NCBI RefSeq assembly: GCF_900699765.1
Contig: NZ_CAADHO010000001.1
Coordinates: 62,001 to 126,000, forward strand
Reading direction: 5' to 3'
From: Desulfoluna butyratoxydans
GTDB taxonomy: Bacteria; Desulfobacterota; Desulfobacteria; Desulfobacterales; Desulfolunaceae
DNA: 64,000 nt
A program made the position numbers and the translations under genes. The notes beneath the pieces are model-generated. The model had not been told where the DNA came from, did not search any database, and worked only from the letters and a program-made list of their open reading frames with translations. Positions 9,299-17,271 of the stretch are shown here, one piece after another (the first letter of the stretch is position 1; each line of letters begins with the position of its first letter).

Positions 9299-9360
9299 AC
9301 AACGGTCCATCTTCACTCCCTTGTGATGTGACCTGCGTTTATCCCTTCTCTCGCCCATAA

Positions 9361-9406
9361 AAAAACGGGAAGGGGCTTTAAAAAGCCCCTTCCCGTTTTT
9401 TCTTTT
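9361..9406. terminator. Bidirectional intrinsic terminator
   Basis: An 18-bp stem, AAAAACGGGAAGGGGCTT with its complement across a TAAA loop, followed by a T-tract; the complementary A-tract makes it work on both strands. It lies between the convergent AGCS symporter gene and yciH. Confidence 0.93.
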
Positions 9407-9444
9407 GGTCCGTCAAACCACAGCCACTCCTTACGAGCGCATCT

Positions 9445-9822
9445 TTATCCCCCCGCTTTTTTCACGGTAAACCCCTTGGCTTTCAGCGCCTCCACCAGCT
9501 TGTCCCGGTGGTCCCCCTGAATCTCGATGACCCCGTTTTTCACGCTGCCGCCGGTGCCGCAAAGCTGCTTCAGGTCCTTAGCAACGGCCTTGAGCTCGGC
9601 CGCATCACCGGGAATGCCCGTCACCAGGCTCATGCCTTTGCCTTTGCGGCCCTTGGTCTCGCGCATGACGCGAACCACGCCGTCCTGCTTCACCGCAGGG
9701 TCAGCCGGGGTCCCCTTCTTCTTTTTCCTGCAGGTACAGCTCTTCACCGGCTTGCCGCAGGAGGGACAGACCCTGCCCGTCTCCGTGGAATACACCAGTC
9801 GGCTGTTGGAATCACCGCCCAT
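9445..9822 (-). CDS. yciH: SUI1/eIF1-family translation factor YciH
   Basis: 125 residues. The N-terminus carries a zinc-ribbon-like CPSCGKPVKSCTCRKKK, followed by the SUI1 domain (VTGIPGDAAELKAVAKDLKQLCGTGGSVKNGVIEIQGDH). Bacterial YciH resembles eukaryotic eIF1 and is thought to affect initiation fidelity. The start at 9822 is preferred because GGGAG lies seven bases upstream; an ATG at 9828 is too close to that site, and the longer open frame upstream does not look like protein. It ends facing the shared terminator at 9361-9406. Confidence 0.88.
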   Translation of the reverse strand: MGGDSNSRLVYSTETGRVCPSCGKPVKSCTCRKKKKGTPADPAVKQDGVVRVMRETKGRKGKGMSLVTGIPGDAAELKAVAKDLKQLCGTGGSVKNGVIEIQGDHRDKLVEALKAKGFTVKKAGG

Positions 9823-9977
9823 TGCCATTCTCCCGTGTCTTGTGGTCACATCTGTTGCCCCCGGCCGGGCCAGGGGATTTAAACCGCTCTGGCGGTCATA
9901 GCATAATAGCAAATGAAAGGCTAAGGGCCAAAGGGCTTCAAGGTACCCCACTTTGCACCCGGAGGGAAAATCACAAA

Positions 9978-10017
9978 CAAAAAGGGCAACCGGTTTCAGA
10001 GAAACAGACTGCCCTTT
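9978..10017 (-). terminator. Intrinsic terminator of the GDPD lipoprotein gene
   Basis: On the minus strand an AAAGGGCA stem pairs with TGCCCTTT around an inner GTTTC/GAAAC stem and runs into a T-rich tract. It sits 60 bp beyond the stop of the gene at 10078. Confidence 0.8.
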
Positions 10018-10077
10018 CCTGCTGGTGCGATGTGGCGCATCAAGCCCCTGTCATGCTGCTGAACAGCCGCGTCCCGG

Positions 10078-11916
10078 TCAGGGCGCCATAAGGGCATCGA
10101 GGCGCTTCGGGTTGTCGGTCATGATGCCGTCCACCTTGAACCACTCCATCTGGCGTTTCATCTCGATCTCGGTGTTGACGGTCCAGACATAACACTTCAT
10201 GCCGAGGATGCGGATTTTGGCCATGAGAGCCTGGCTCATCATGGCGGCCGGGAGGCAGAGAACGTCGGCGGGCATTTCGTAGTCCTCTTTTTTCATGATG
10301 GCCGTGGGGGTAAAAGTAAACTCAAGCACCCCTTCGGTGGGAAAAATCGTCTTGATGGCAAGGCCCCGCTCATGGGCCTTTGCCTTGATCAGATCCAGGG
10401 TCGACTGATCAAAACCACCCAGAATCAGCTTGTCCTGCATGGTGTAGGCCTCGATGAGGTCCAGCACCTTGTCCACGATAACCCCTCCTTCCTGCTTGAT
10501 CTCAAGGACCATAGGGGCGCCGCTGAGCTCACCGTCCGTAAAGACGTCCTCCAGGGTGGGCAGGGTCAGACCCTTGCCGCGCCAGGGGTAGGTGGCCCCG
10601 TCGTCCGGGGTAAACCGGTACCCCGCATCCAGGGCTTTGACCTGGGCCAGGGTCATGCCGGCAATGGCCCCGGTGCCGTCGGTGCAGCGGTCCACGGTCT
10701 CGTCGTGGGAGACCACAACCACCCCGTCGGAGGTCATGTGCACGTCCCCTTCCAGGGTGTCTGCCCCTTCGGCCAGGGAGTTTCGGTAGGCCACCAGGGT
10801 GTTTTCAGGTGCCAGCTCGCCGCCGCCCCTGTGGGCGATGTTCTTAAAGCCTGTGTGGTGCTTCAGAAAGTAGTTGTCCGGAACCACGATCCCCTCTGCA
10901 ATCTTCTCACCCACCTCGGCCCAGTCCCAGGCAATGGTGTCCGGGTGGATCCAACCGTACCCTTCGGTGTCGAGGAGCCAGAAATCAGGCTCGTAATGGA
11001 TCTGAAAGGGAACGTAAAGTATCCTGTTCGCCACGGCCCCGTAACCATCCTGCCGCACGGTGTCCCCCACCATGCCCCGGGCATTGGCGCCGCCGTAGAG
11101 ATCCTTCAAAATCTTCAGGCACTCTTTTTTAAAGGTGTTGCTGTGCTCAAAAAGCATGTCTTCCTTGACGATGATGGGGATGGTGCGGTGGTCGCCCGTT
11201 TCAAAGTGGCTCATCATCTGGGCCCTGCAGGCGTAGCGAAGCTCCGGGAACATCCCTGTGACGATGACAAGGTCGTTGCCCTCATCCATGAGGGCGGGAA
11301 TCACTGATTCCACCGTGTCGTCCACGTAAGGCCAGTCCCCCTGGAACACGTTGAGAAAATCCACCCAGTCCTGAAGGGCGTTGAGACCGCCGGTGGCGTG
11401 GATGGTGTTGTCATGATCCGCGGCGATCATGCCGGGGTTAAGCTCCGCATCCTCGGAAAGCACCCGGACGATGCCCAGGTTGTCGGCTGTGTACTCGGTC
11501 TCGCTGAAATAGACCCGGGCCTGGAGCTGAAGGGTCACAGGGGCCGCTTCAAGATAGGACGCCGGAAGCCTCTCCTTCAGGGAGGAGAGACGGGCTCGGC
11601 CGTCTCCATCCGTAAGGATCGGATCTGCCATGAGGGGAACCCAGTCGGTCTCGCCAAAGGCCCTCACCGCAAAGCCCACATGGGCCCCTTCCACTTTTTC
11701 CGCAAAAACCAGATCGGCAAAGGAGACCTTCGCCGCATCAGCGACCTTGTACACCATGGCGTTGGGCAGCACCTCACCGGCCCCGTCCGGGCCGCCGGTC
11801 ACCCCGTCCGAGACCACAATCACCGTGTTCTCCGGTGTCAGGTCCGAATCACAGCCCATGGCGCCCAGGGCCACCAACACCATCAAGCCGATCCAAAGCG
11901 CGTGTTTCACCTTCAT
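10078..11916 (-). CDS. Lipoprotein with HAD-like (App1/LNS2-like) and glycerophosphodiester phosphodiesterase domains
   Basis: 612 residues. MKVKHALWIGLMVLVALGAMGC is a lipoprotein signal peptide with a lipidation cysteine at residue 22. The middle holds AADHDNTIHATGG followed by VIVTGMFPEL, resembling the DxD-type HAD phosphatase of App1/lipin LNS2 proteins. The C-terminal part is a clear GDPD barrel: IAHRGGGELAPENT, TLEGDVHMTSDGVVVVSHDE and MVLEIKQEG. It would hydrolyse glycerophosphodiesters in the periplasm, and the HAD part might act on a phospholipid or phosphate ester. The 11916 start has AAGGAGG six bases upstream. The GDPD call is sure; the HAD call is by motif only. The gene is monocistronic, with its own terminator. 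Confidence 0.82.
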   Translation of the reverse strand: MKVKHALWIGLMVLVALGAMGCDSDLTPENTVIVVSDGVTGGPDGAGEVLPNAMVYKVADAAKVSFADLVFAEKVEGAHVGFAVRAFGETDWVPLMADPILTDGDGRARLSSLKERLPASYLEAAPVTLQLQARVYFSETEYTADNLGIVRVLSEDAELNPGMIAADHDNTIHATGGLNALQDWVDFLNVFQGDWPYVDDTVESVIPALMDEGNDLVIVTGMFPELRYACRAQMMSHFETGDHRTIPIIVKEDMLFEHSNTFKKECLKILKDLYGGANARGMVGDTVRQDGYGAVANRILYVPFQIHYEPDFWLLDTEGYGWIHPDTIAWDWAEVGEKIAEGIVVPDNYFLKHHTGFKNIAHRGGGELAPENTLVAYRNSLAEGADTLEGDVHMTSDGVVVVSHDETVDRCTDGTGAIAGMTLAQVKALDAGYRFTPDDGATYPWRGKGLTLPTLEDVFTDGELSGAPMVLEIKQEGGVIVDKVLDLIEAYTMQDKLILGGFDQSTLDLIKAKAHERGLAIKTIFPTEGVLEFTFTPTAIMKKEDYEMPADVLCLPAAMMSQALMAKIRILGMKCYVWTVNTEIEMKRQMEWFKVDGIMTDNPKRLDALMAP

Positions 11917-12474
11917 CCTGTGCCTCCTTCTCTGATTTGGTTGGGGCTCGTGCACCTAAGGCATATCTCGGATGATTTGCAGGATCCGTTGCGCGGATGA
12001 ATGCCAGGTTTGCCTGAGCCCGTTGCTTGTTGACCTTCGACCTACCCGAAACAATGGAATTTCTGATGTAGATTTCGTCAGTTTCACGTTATATTTCGCC
12101 GTTGATTATCACAAATAATGTTTATACAATCAAACATATTATTAAGCACATCCCATGCTATTTTAAGTGGTTAACCAGACATCTCTCAGAGAACAACAGG
12201 CTGTTTTCCTGGGCAGATGAGCGGTCATCACCTACATGCCGCCCCCCCCTTGACGACGCCCCCCACAAGACTTCGCCATATTCAATTTCCAGTCATATCA
12301 GCCGCCACGGATCCATTCCTTAAATCCGTGGAAGAAAAGGGTGTCCGCTATTGACGATCTCTGCCACATTGCTTAAAGAGTTCGGACAATACATTGACAA
12401 ACGCATGGACACGGCTGCCATACGTTCGCCGCCGCAACCCCTAAGAAACGGATTATTCCCGGGAAACATATGTT
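11917..12474. other. AT-rich intergenic region between divergent genes
   Basis: No gene is seen. The stretch 12060-12180 is markedly AT-rich and probably carries the promoters for the GDPD lipoprotein (minus) and the methyltransferase (plus). No operator or RNA structure stands out. Confidence 0.4.
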
Positions 12475-13449
12475 ATGAAAAAAAATCGCATGAACAAACG
12501 TGCCGACCTGCACGAAGAGCACGTCAGCAGGTTCGCTTTGGACGAGCTCCCCGGGCTTCCCCAAACAACCCTGGTCGCCGAAGACGAGAGGCTGGCAAAG
12601 GCCCTTGGAGCCGAATTCTGGAGCCGCTGGTCCTCTGGCGAGCGAGCCGGCCAAGCCTGGCCGTCCCCGGGCCCCTTTGATGCGGCCACCCTGCGGTTGC
12701 CCAAAGGGCGCCTCGCCGTGGAGATGGCGGTTCACGCCCTTGGCGGGGCCCTGGCCCCGGACGGCGAACTCTATATCTATGGTGCCAACGACGAGGGAAT
12801 CAAGTCCGTTCCCAAAATGCTTGCCGACCTTTTCGACGAGATCGACACCGTCAGCTACCGCCAGAAATGCCGCCTTATACAGGCCAAAGGCCCCAAAAAA
12901 ATGAAGGCCTCCCTGGCACAGTGGACACAGCACGGCCAACTGGCCCTCGACGGCCAGACCCTGCCGTGGGTCACCTACCCGGGCCTCTTTGCCAAAGGCG
13001 GGGTAGACGAAGCAACGGCCCTGCTTCTGGACGGCCTTGACGTCCAGGGGCGCGTCCTGGACTTCGGCTGCGGAACCGGGGTCCTCACCGCGGGCCTCCT
13101 TGCCCGGGGTGCCAGCCACGTGGACGCATCGGACGCCGACGCCCTGGCCGTTGAGGCCACACACATCAATGTGCCCGAGGCCCACACCCACCTGGGCGAC
13201 GGATGGCATGCCCTGGAGGGGCAAGGGCCATGGGACATGATCGTCAGCAACCCGCCCATCCACAAAGGGGTCTCCGAGGATTTCGGCATCCTGGAAGCCC
13301 TGATCCGGCAAGCCCCGGGCCGCTGCAACAGCCTCACCCTGGTTGTCCAGCGTCAGGTCCCGGTCAAGAGGTGGCTTGAGGAGAGTTTTTCCAAAGTCAC
13401 GCGATTGAAAGAGAGCCCCAGGTTCCACGTCTGGCAGGCAAGGTGCTGA
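12475..13449 (+). CDS. Class I methyltransferase, RsmC/RlmG-like (rRNA guanine-N2)
   Basis: 324 residues with the two-part layout of RsmC: a degenerate N-terminal methyltransferase-like domain (to about residue 150) and a C-terminal catalytic domain. SAM motif I is VLDFGCGTGVLTAGLLARG and the catalytic motif IV is DMIVSNPPIHKG, the NPP(F/I)H form of rRNA/DNA N-methyltransferases; LTLVVQRQVPVKRWLEE follows as in RsmC. The expected product is m2G1207 of 16S rRNA, though RlmG-type 23S specificity cannot be excluded. The start is ATG 12475; another in-frame ATG lies at 12490. A ribosome site is not evident. Another rRNA-modifying gene, rsuA, follows. Confidence 0.78.
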   Translation: MKKNRMNKRADLHEEHVSRFALDELPGLPQTTLVAEDERLAKALGAEFWSRWSSGERAGQAWPSPGPFDAATLRLPKGRLAVEMAVHALGGALAPDGELYIYGANDEGIKSVPKMLADLFDEIDTVSYRQKCRLIQAKGPKKMKASLAQWTQHGQLALDGQTLPWVTYPGLFAKGGVDEATALLLDGLDVQGRVLDFGCGTGVLTAGLLARGASHVDASDADALAVEATHINVPEAHTHLGDGWHALEGQGPWDMIVSNPPIHKGVSEDFGILEALIRQAPGRCNSLTLVVQRQVPVKRWLEESFSKVTRLKESPRFHVWQARC

Positions 13450-13469
13450 AGAGTTGCCAGACAGATATG

Positions 13470-13624
13470 GCCTCCGGCGGGTCGTTTTTTTGAAAAAAAG
13501 CTCCGCAAAAAACTTTTGTAATGTGAAAAAATGAAAATTATTTCGGCGGAGCGTGGAAAGGCTTGCTTAAGACCTGTTTGTCAAACTTTTTAAAAGTTTG
13601 CCCCCCGGCAGGGCCGCCGGAGGC
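13470..13624 (+). repeat. GCCTCCGGCGG-capped dispersed element, type A copy 1
   Basis: 155 bp starting with GCCTCCGGCGG and ending with the inverse complement CCGCCGGAGGC. Internal blocks include AGCTCCGCAAAAAACTTTT, TTCGGCGGAGCGTGG and GACCTGTTTGTCAAAC. The same blocks in the same order occur on the other strand in the element at 15157-15364. It lies just after the RsmC-like gene. Confidence 0.8.
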
Positions 13625-13694
13625 AGTGTGGTTAAATCCACAATGGACATGTAACAAAAGCGTATCCTGTGACGTCGAAGCTTGTGAGCCAGCC

Positions 13695-13821
13695 CGCAGA
13701 CCCATAAGGGTTTATGTCGGGCGAAGCCCGAGCCGAAGGCCCTTGCGCTTTGGCCCGAGGAACGAGGGACAAAGCGCAAGGGCTATATGCTTTCGAGGTG
13801 GCTCACCTCGCCGCCGGAGGC
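13695..13821 (-). repeat. Dispersed hairpin module, type D copy 1
   Basis: Read on the minus strand it begins GCCTCCGGCGG, then GAGGTGAGCCACCTCGAAAGC, then a stem made of TTGCGCTTTG and CAAAGCGCAA around CCTCGTTCCTCGG. A closely similar module lies at 26876-26990 inside the tail operon, and a partial one at 14786-14850. It sits just upstream of rsuA. Confidence 0.75.
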
Positions 13822-13859
13822 CTGCTTTTTCCACCCATTTTAACCATAGAAGGCACACC

Positions 13860-14579
13860 ATGAGACTGGATAAACTGCTGGCCCATTGCGGGTACGGCAC
13901 ACGCAAAGATGTGAAAGCGCTTCTCAAACGCAAGCAGGTGACGGTTCAAGGAGAGGTCGAGACCAGCGCCAAGAGGCAGGTGGATCCCATGGATGTGCTG
14001 GTCAACGGAGAAAAGGTCGAGCTGCCTCCCACAGAGGTCCACCTCATGCTGCACAAACCCGAAGGCTATTCGTGCAGCCACAACCCGTCCGAATCCCCCC
14101 TGATCTACGACCTGATTCCCGAGATATGGCAACAGGCCGAACCCAAATCAGCCGGGCGACTGGACCGCTACACCTCCGGCCTGCTCATCTTAAGCACCGA
14201 CGGACAGCTCCTCCACCGCCTGGTGCACCCCAACAAAAAAGTGGGCAAACGCTACCGCGTCGTCTTTGAGGGCACCCTGGCGAAGGACGCGGTGGCCCAG
14301 GTGGAAAAGGGCCTGCCCCTCCCCGACGACGACCGCCCCTGCCTCCCCGCCACCCTGACCCTCAGCGACCCGGACGACTCAGGAAGGGGCCGCGCTACAC
14401 TCCTCATCCACGAAGGACGCTTCCACCAGGTCCGCCGCATGTTCGAAGCCCTGGGCGCCAAAGTCGTCAAACTCCACCGCGACCGCATCGGCAGCCTCGA
14501 ACTCCCGGAAGACCTGCCCGAAGGCCACTGCCGCGAACTCACCGAAGACGAGATCCATGCCATGACCGAAGACGAATAA
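13860..14579 (+). CDS. rsuA: 16S rRNA pseudouridine(516) synthase RsuA
   Basis: 239 residues. An N-terminal S4-like RNA-binding domain (MRLDKLLAHCGYGTRKDVKALLKRKQVTVQG) is followed by the RsuA/RluB catalytic domain with KSAGRLDRYTSGLLILSTDG, whose aspartate in GRLDR is the catalytic residue, and HEGRFHQVRRMFEALG. Length fits RsuA (about 231) better than RluB. The 13860 start is preferred over the longer open frame because the preceding 300 bases are repeat modules; AGAAGG precedes the ATG. It follows the RsmC-like gene, so two 16S modification enzymes lie together. Confidence 0.9.
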   Translation: MRLDKLLAHCGYGTRKDVKALLKRKQVTVQGEVETSAKRQVDPMDVLVNGEKVELPPTEVHLMLHKPEGYSCSHNPSESPLIYDLIPEIWQQAEPKSAGRLDRYTSGLLILSTDGQLLHRLVHPNKKVGKRYRVVFEGTLAKDAVAQVEKGLPLPDDDRPCLPATLTLSDPDDSGRGRATLLIHEGRFHQVRRMFEALGAKVVKLHRDRIGSLELPEDLPEGHCRELTEDEIHAMTEDE

Positions 14580-14587
14580 AAAAGCGT

Positions 14588-14785
14588 GCCTCCGGCGGCA
14601 AGGTGGGGGCACCTTGACACCCCATGGCGAATGCATGGCGGCAACCATTCGGCCTTCGTTATCGAGGCATTCGCGTGATGTGTACCATCTGGCAACGGTC
14701 TTTGCAGGAGAGACCCGTTTCATTCGTCAAAAACACGATGAAGAACGTTTGGGGTTTGCTTGACTTTAACCGGAATAACTCCGGC
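14588..14785 (+). repeat. Dispersed 200-bp element, type B copy 1
   Basis: Starts GCCTCCGGCGG and ends AACTCCGGC. Shared landmarks with the copies at 44345-44545 and 49300-49499 are GCGAATGCATG, CATTCGCGTG, TTTTGC(A/C)GGAGAG(A/G)CCC and TTAACCGGAATAACTCCGGC-like ends. It contains no credible gene. It is followed by a partial type D module. Confidence 0.8.
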
Positions 14786-14940
14786 AGTGAGGTGAGCCAC
14801 CTCGAAAGCTGGTTGCCGCCATGCTTTCCCCCTCGTTACCCGGGGTGAAGCATGGCGGCATTTTTGTGGGGTTTGTGCGTGTTCTCATGCCGCAGACACT
14901 TCGCAATGCAAGCCGTTCAAAAATGCCGCATCAGCCCCTT

Positions 14941-15012
14941 CTGGAGCGCCGCACGCCTGTGCGGCTTTTTTACTGGTGCGATACGTATGCCGCACGGAGT
15001 GCGGCGCTCCAG
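14941..15012. repeat. Hairpin repeat, type E copy 1
   Basis: CTGGAGCGCCGCAC at 14941-14954 pairs with GTGCGGCGCTCCAG at 14999-15012, with inner GTGCGGC/GCCGCAC. Related hairpins are at 26304-26347 and 32053-32082. Confidence 0.8.
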
Positions 15013-15042
15013 ACCCTTAGAGAATGACACGGGCAAAGCCCA

Positions 15043-15098
15043 TCAGCGAATGTGATCGGCCTGAGGAACGAAGGCCGGGAGCATTCGCGAACCTGGGT
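15043..15098 (+). repeat. Dispersed module, type F copy 1
   Basis: GCGAATGT, then CCTGAGGAACGAAGG, then GAGCATTCGC and AACCTGG. Similar modules occur at 20495-20556, 25373-25480 (opposite strand) and 27140-27190. Confidence 0.65.
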
Positions 15099-15135
15099 GG
15101 CCAAGGGATCAGCCCTTGGCCACCGAAAGTTTTTT

Positions 15136-15380
15136 GTAACTATTCAGCTCAAAATTGCCTCCGGCGGCCCTGCCGAGGGCCAAACTTTTAAAAAGTTTGA
15201 CAAACAGGTCTTAAGTAAGCCTTCCAGGCTACGCCGAAACAATTTCGACATTTTCGCACCCGCGCTACGTTTTGATCGCCCTGAAGGGCGATCAAAACGT
15301 AGCGCGGGTGCCTTAGAAAAGTTTTTTGCGGAGTTTTTTTTTAAAAAAGCGACCCGCCGGAGGCATAGCTGAATAGTTAC
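15136..15380 (-). mobile_element. MITE-like element carrying a type A repeat
   Basis: A 245-bp unit bounded by a 14-bp perfect terminal inverted repeat (GTAACTATTCAGCT at 15136-15149, complement at 15367-15380) and by the 8-bp direct repeat AGTTTTTT on both sides (15128-15135 and 15381-15388), which looks like a target-site duplication. Inside is a type A element with GCCTCCGGCGG caps (15157-15364). It encodes no transposase, so it would depend on one elsewhere. The direct repeat is low-complexity and weak evidence by itself. Confidence 0.6.
15256..15311. repeat. 26-bp perfect-stem hairpin inside the MITE-like element
   Basis: GCACCCGCGCTACGTTTTGA begins a 26-bp arm (15256-15281) that is exactly complementary to 15286-15311 across a TGAA loop. 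The type A copy at 13470 lacks this hairpin, so it was inserted in one or lost from the other. Confidence 0.85.
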
Positions 15381-15397
15381 AGTTTTTTTCCGTTTTC

Positions 15398-16303
15398 TTA
15401 CAGGCTTTCAGGCGGAAAGGTGAGCACCTCGTCGATGGTCTCGGCGCCGCAGAAGAGCATGGCAAGGCGATCCATACCCAGGGCAATGCCGGCCGAGGGG
15501 GGCATGTGGGGCAAGTCGTTGAGAAAGGCTTCGGGGACGGGCCAGGTGGATTTGTTCAGGCGCTTGCGAAGGGCCACTTCCTCTTCAAAACGCTTGCGCT
15601 GCTCGTCGGCGTCGGTGAGTTCGGTAAAGCCGTTGGCCAGCTCCAGGCCTTCCACGTAGAGTTCGAAGCGCTCGGCAACCGAAGGATCCGACTCTTTCCT
15701 TTTGGCCAGGGCGGCCATGGGGGCGGGGTAGTCGCAAAGGATCACCGGGGTGTCGCCGCAGAGGCGAGGCTCCACCTCAAGGCCCATGACCTCGTCGAAC
15801 CGGTCTCCAGAAAGGGCCTGGTCCATGGGCTCGGAGCCATAAAGAGAATATGCGTCCTTGACGGTCAGTCGTTTCCAGGGCCGATCCAGGTGGATGGAAT
15901 GTCCCTTGACCCGAAGGGTGGTTCCCAGGCCCAGGTCCTGGGCCACAGCAAGGAAGAGCCCTTGGCAGTCGGCCATGAGGGACTCGTAGTCCGCGCCGGG
16001 GGTGTACCACTCCAGCATGGTCATCTCCGGGATGTGCTTTGCTCCCCGTTCCCCTTTTCTGAACGCCTTGGTGATCTGGAAAATAGGCCCGGACCCGGCG
16101 GCCAGGAGCCGTTTCATGCACAGCTCCGGCGAAGCCTGGAGATAACCGTTTCCAGCCTCCAGGGGGTCGATGTGGGCCTCGGGGATGGGAGCCGGAACCC
16201 ACAACGGCGTCTCCACCTCCAGGTACCCTTTCTCCTCAAAAAAACGGCGCACCGAAGCTGTAATCTGCCCACGTCGGCGAAGGTTTTCCATATGAATCTT
16301 CAT
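15398..16303 (-). CDS. epmA: EF-P lysine lysyltransferase EpmA (GenX/PoxA)
   Basis: 301 residues; a stand-alone class II lysyl-tRNA synthetase-like core without the anticodon-binding domain. Motif 2 is IFQITKAFRKGERG with HIPEMTMLEWY, and motif 3 is AGIALGMDRLAMLF. EpmA adds beta-lysine to elongation factor P. Length (about 300) separates it from the 500-residue LysRS. It ends at the MITE-like element and its start is 11 bp downstream of the repressor gene on the same strand, so read-through from the repressor promoter is possible. Confidence 0.92.
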   Translation of the reverse strand: MKIHMENLRRRGQITASVRRFFEEKGYLEVETPLWVPAPIPEAHIDPLEAGNGYLQASPELCMKRLLAAGSGPIFQITKAFRKGERGAKHIPEMTMLEWYTPGADYESLMADCQGLFLAVAQDLGLGTTLRVKGHSIHLDRPWKRLTVKDAYSLYGSEPMDQALSGDRFDEVMGLEVEPRLCGDTPVILCDYPAPMAALAKRKESDPSVAERFELYVEGLELANGFTELTDADEQRKRFEEEVALRKRLNKSTWPVPEAFLNDLPHMPPSAGIALGMDRLAMLFCGAETIDEVLTFPPESL

Positions 16304-16314
16304 GGCGGGATCCT

Positions 16315-17124
16315 TTAAATGGGGTAGAGTCGATCGCCCCAGATCACCTGGCCGATGATGCGCAGGGAGTTGGCTTCTGCCTCGTAGGCGGGGTACTCAT
16401 CCCGATTCTTGGAGATGATGCGGACCCGGCCTTCGGGGAGCCGTTCCAGCTCTTTGATGATGATGGTGTCTTCAAAGCCCAGGGCAAAGATGCAGTTGTT
16501 TTTGATCTTGCGACGGCCCAGGTCGATCATCACCGTGGCCCCGTTGCGGATCTCAGGGTCCATGGAGTCCCCGGAGACGCGCATGAGCACCAAATTTTTC
16601 GGGGAGGTGGCGATGTTGGCGATAAAGCGCTTTCGAAAAGCGTAGTAGTCCCGGATGCGCTCGCTGGCCATAAGAGAACCGCCCCCGGCCGAAAGTTCCG
16701 CCTCCACCATGGGGACCCAGTTGTAATTGTCGGTGTTGGGTTCTTCAAGGACGGGGACCGTGAACTCGCCGCCATTTCGACCCACAACGCCTTCGGCCGA
16801 AAAGGTGCCGTCGCCTTCCACAGCCAAAGCCCCGCCGTGGGTTCCCTGGCCCAGGAGCAGCCAGTCCAGAGAGCATCCGAGGACCTCGGCCATGCGTACC
16901 AGCACATCCCCTTTGGGTGAGCCGCCGTACTCGTAATTCTGTACGGTGGTGGTGGTCACACCAATTTTTTTCCCTAACCCGGCCTGGCTCAGGCCAAGTT
17001 TTTCACGTGACATCTTAAGACGATCACCAAATTCCTGGTTACCCGTCGAGGTACCCGCCCCGTGACCGCTTCCCTTACTCCCTGCCGGATAGGGCTCCTG
17101 GCTGTTTTTTTCATTATTTTTCAT
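16315..17124 (-). CDS. XRE/S24 self-cleaving repressor (LexA/CI/PrtR-like)
   Basis: 269 residues. The HTH domain is at about 32-90 (LGLSQAGLGKKIGVTTTTVQNYE). The S24 peptidase domain has an Ala-Gly scissile pair at 146-147 in ELSAGGG, the nucleophile Ser187 in VSGDSMDP and the general base Lys224 in IIIKEL, so RecA-stimulated self-cleavage is expected. The first 30 residues are low-complexity. It faces the Mor-type activator gene across a 147-bp gap with two palindromes and probably represses it, making the tail locus DNA-damage inducible, as PrtR does for pyocins. Function is inferred from family and position. Confidence 0.88.
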   Translation of the reverse strand: MKNNEKNSQEPYPAGSKGSGHGAGTSTGNQEFGDRLKMSREKLGLSQAGLGKKIGVTTTTVQNYEYGGSPKGDVLVRMAEVLGCSLDWLLLGQGTHGGALAVEGDGTFSAEGVVGRNGGEFTVPVLEEPNTDNYNWVPMVEAELSAGGGSLMASERIRDYYAFRKRFIANIATSPKNLVLMRVSGDSMDPEIRNGATVMIDLGRRKIKNNCIFALGFEDTIIIKELERLPEGRVRIISKNRDEYPAYEAEANSLRIIGQVIWGDRLYPI

Positions 17125-17172
17125 GGTTATGCCTCAGGGGGCCACCACACGCACATCTTTTTGTGTGACACC

Positions 17173-17207
17173 CAATTTTATTGTTGATAAACCAATGTTT
17201 ATTGGTT
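17173..17207. promoter_or_regulatory. Two adjacent palindromic operator candidates
   Basis: AACCAAT-GTTT-ATTGGTT at 17190-17207 is an 18-bp perfect inverted repeat. CAAT-TTT-ATTG at 17173-17183 repeats the core of it 17 bp away. They lie between the divergent repressor and Mor-type genes and are the obvious repressor sites, consistent with dimer binding on spaced operators. Confidence 0.6.
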
Positions 17208-17271
17208 ATTCTTTTCCAAACTTTGGACGTAACGGCCCAACCGTACCACAATTCCTTTGGTTATACCAACC

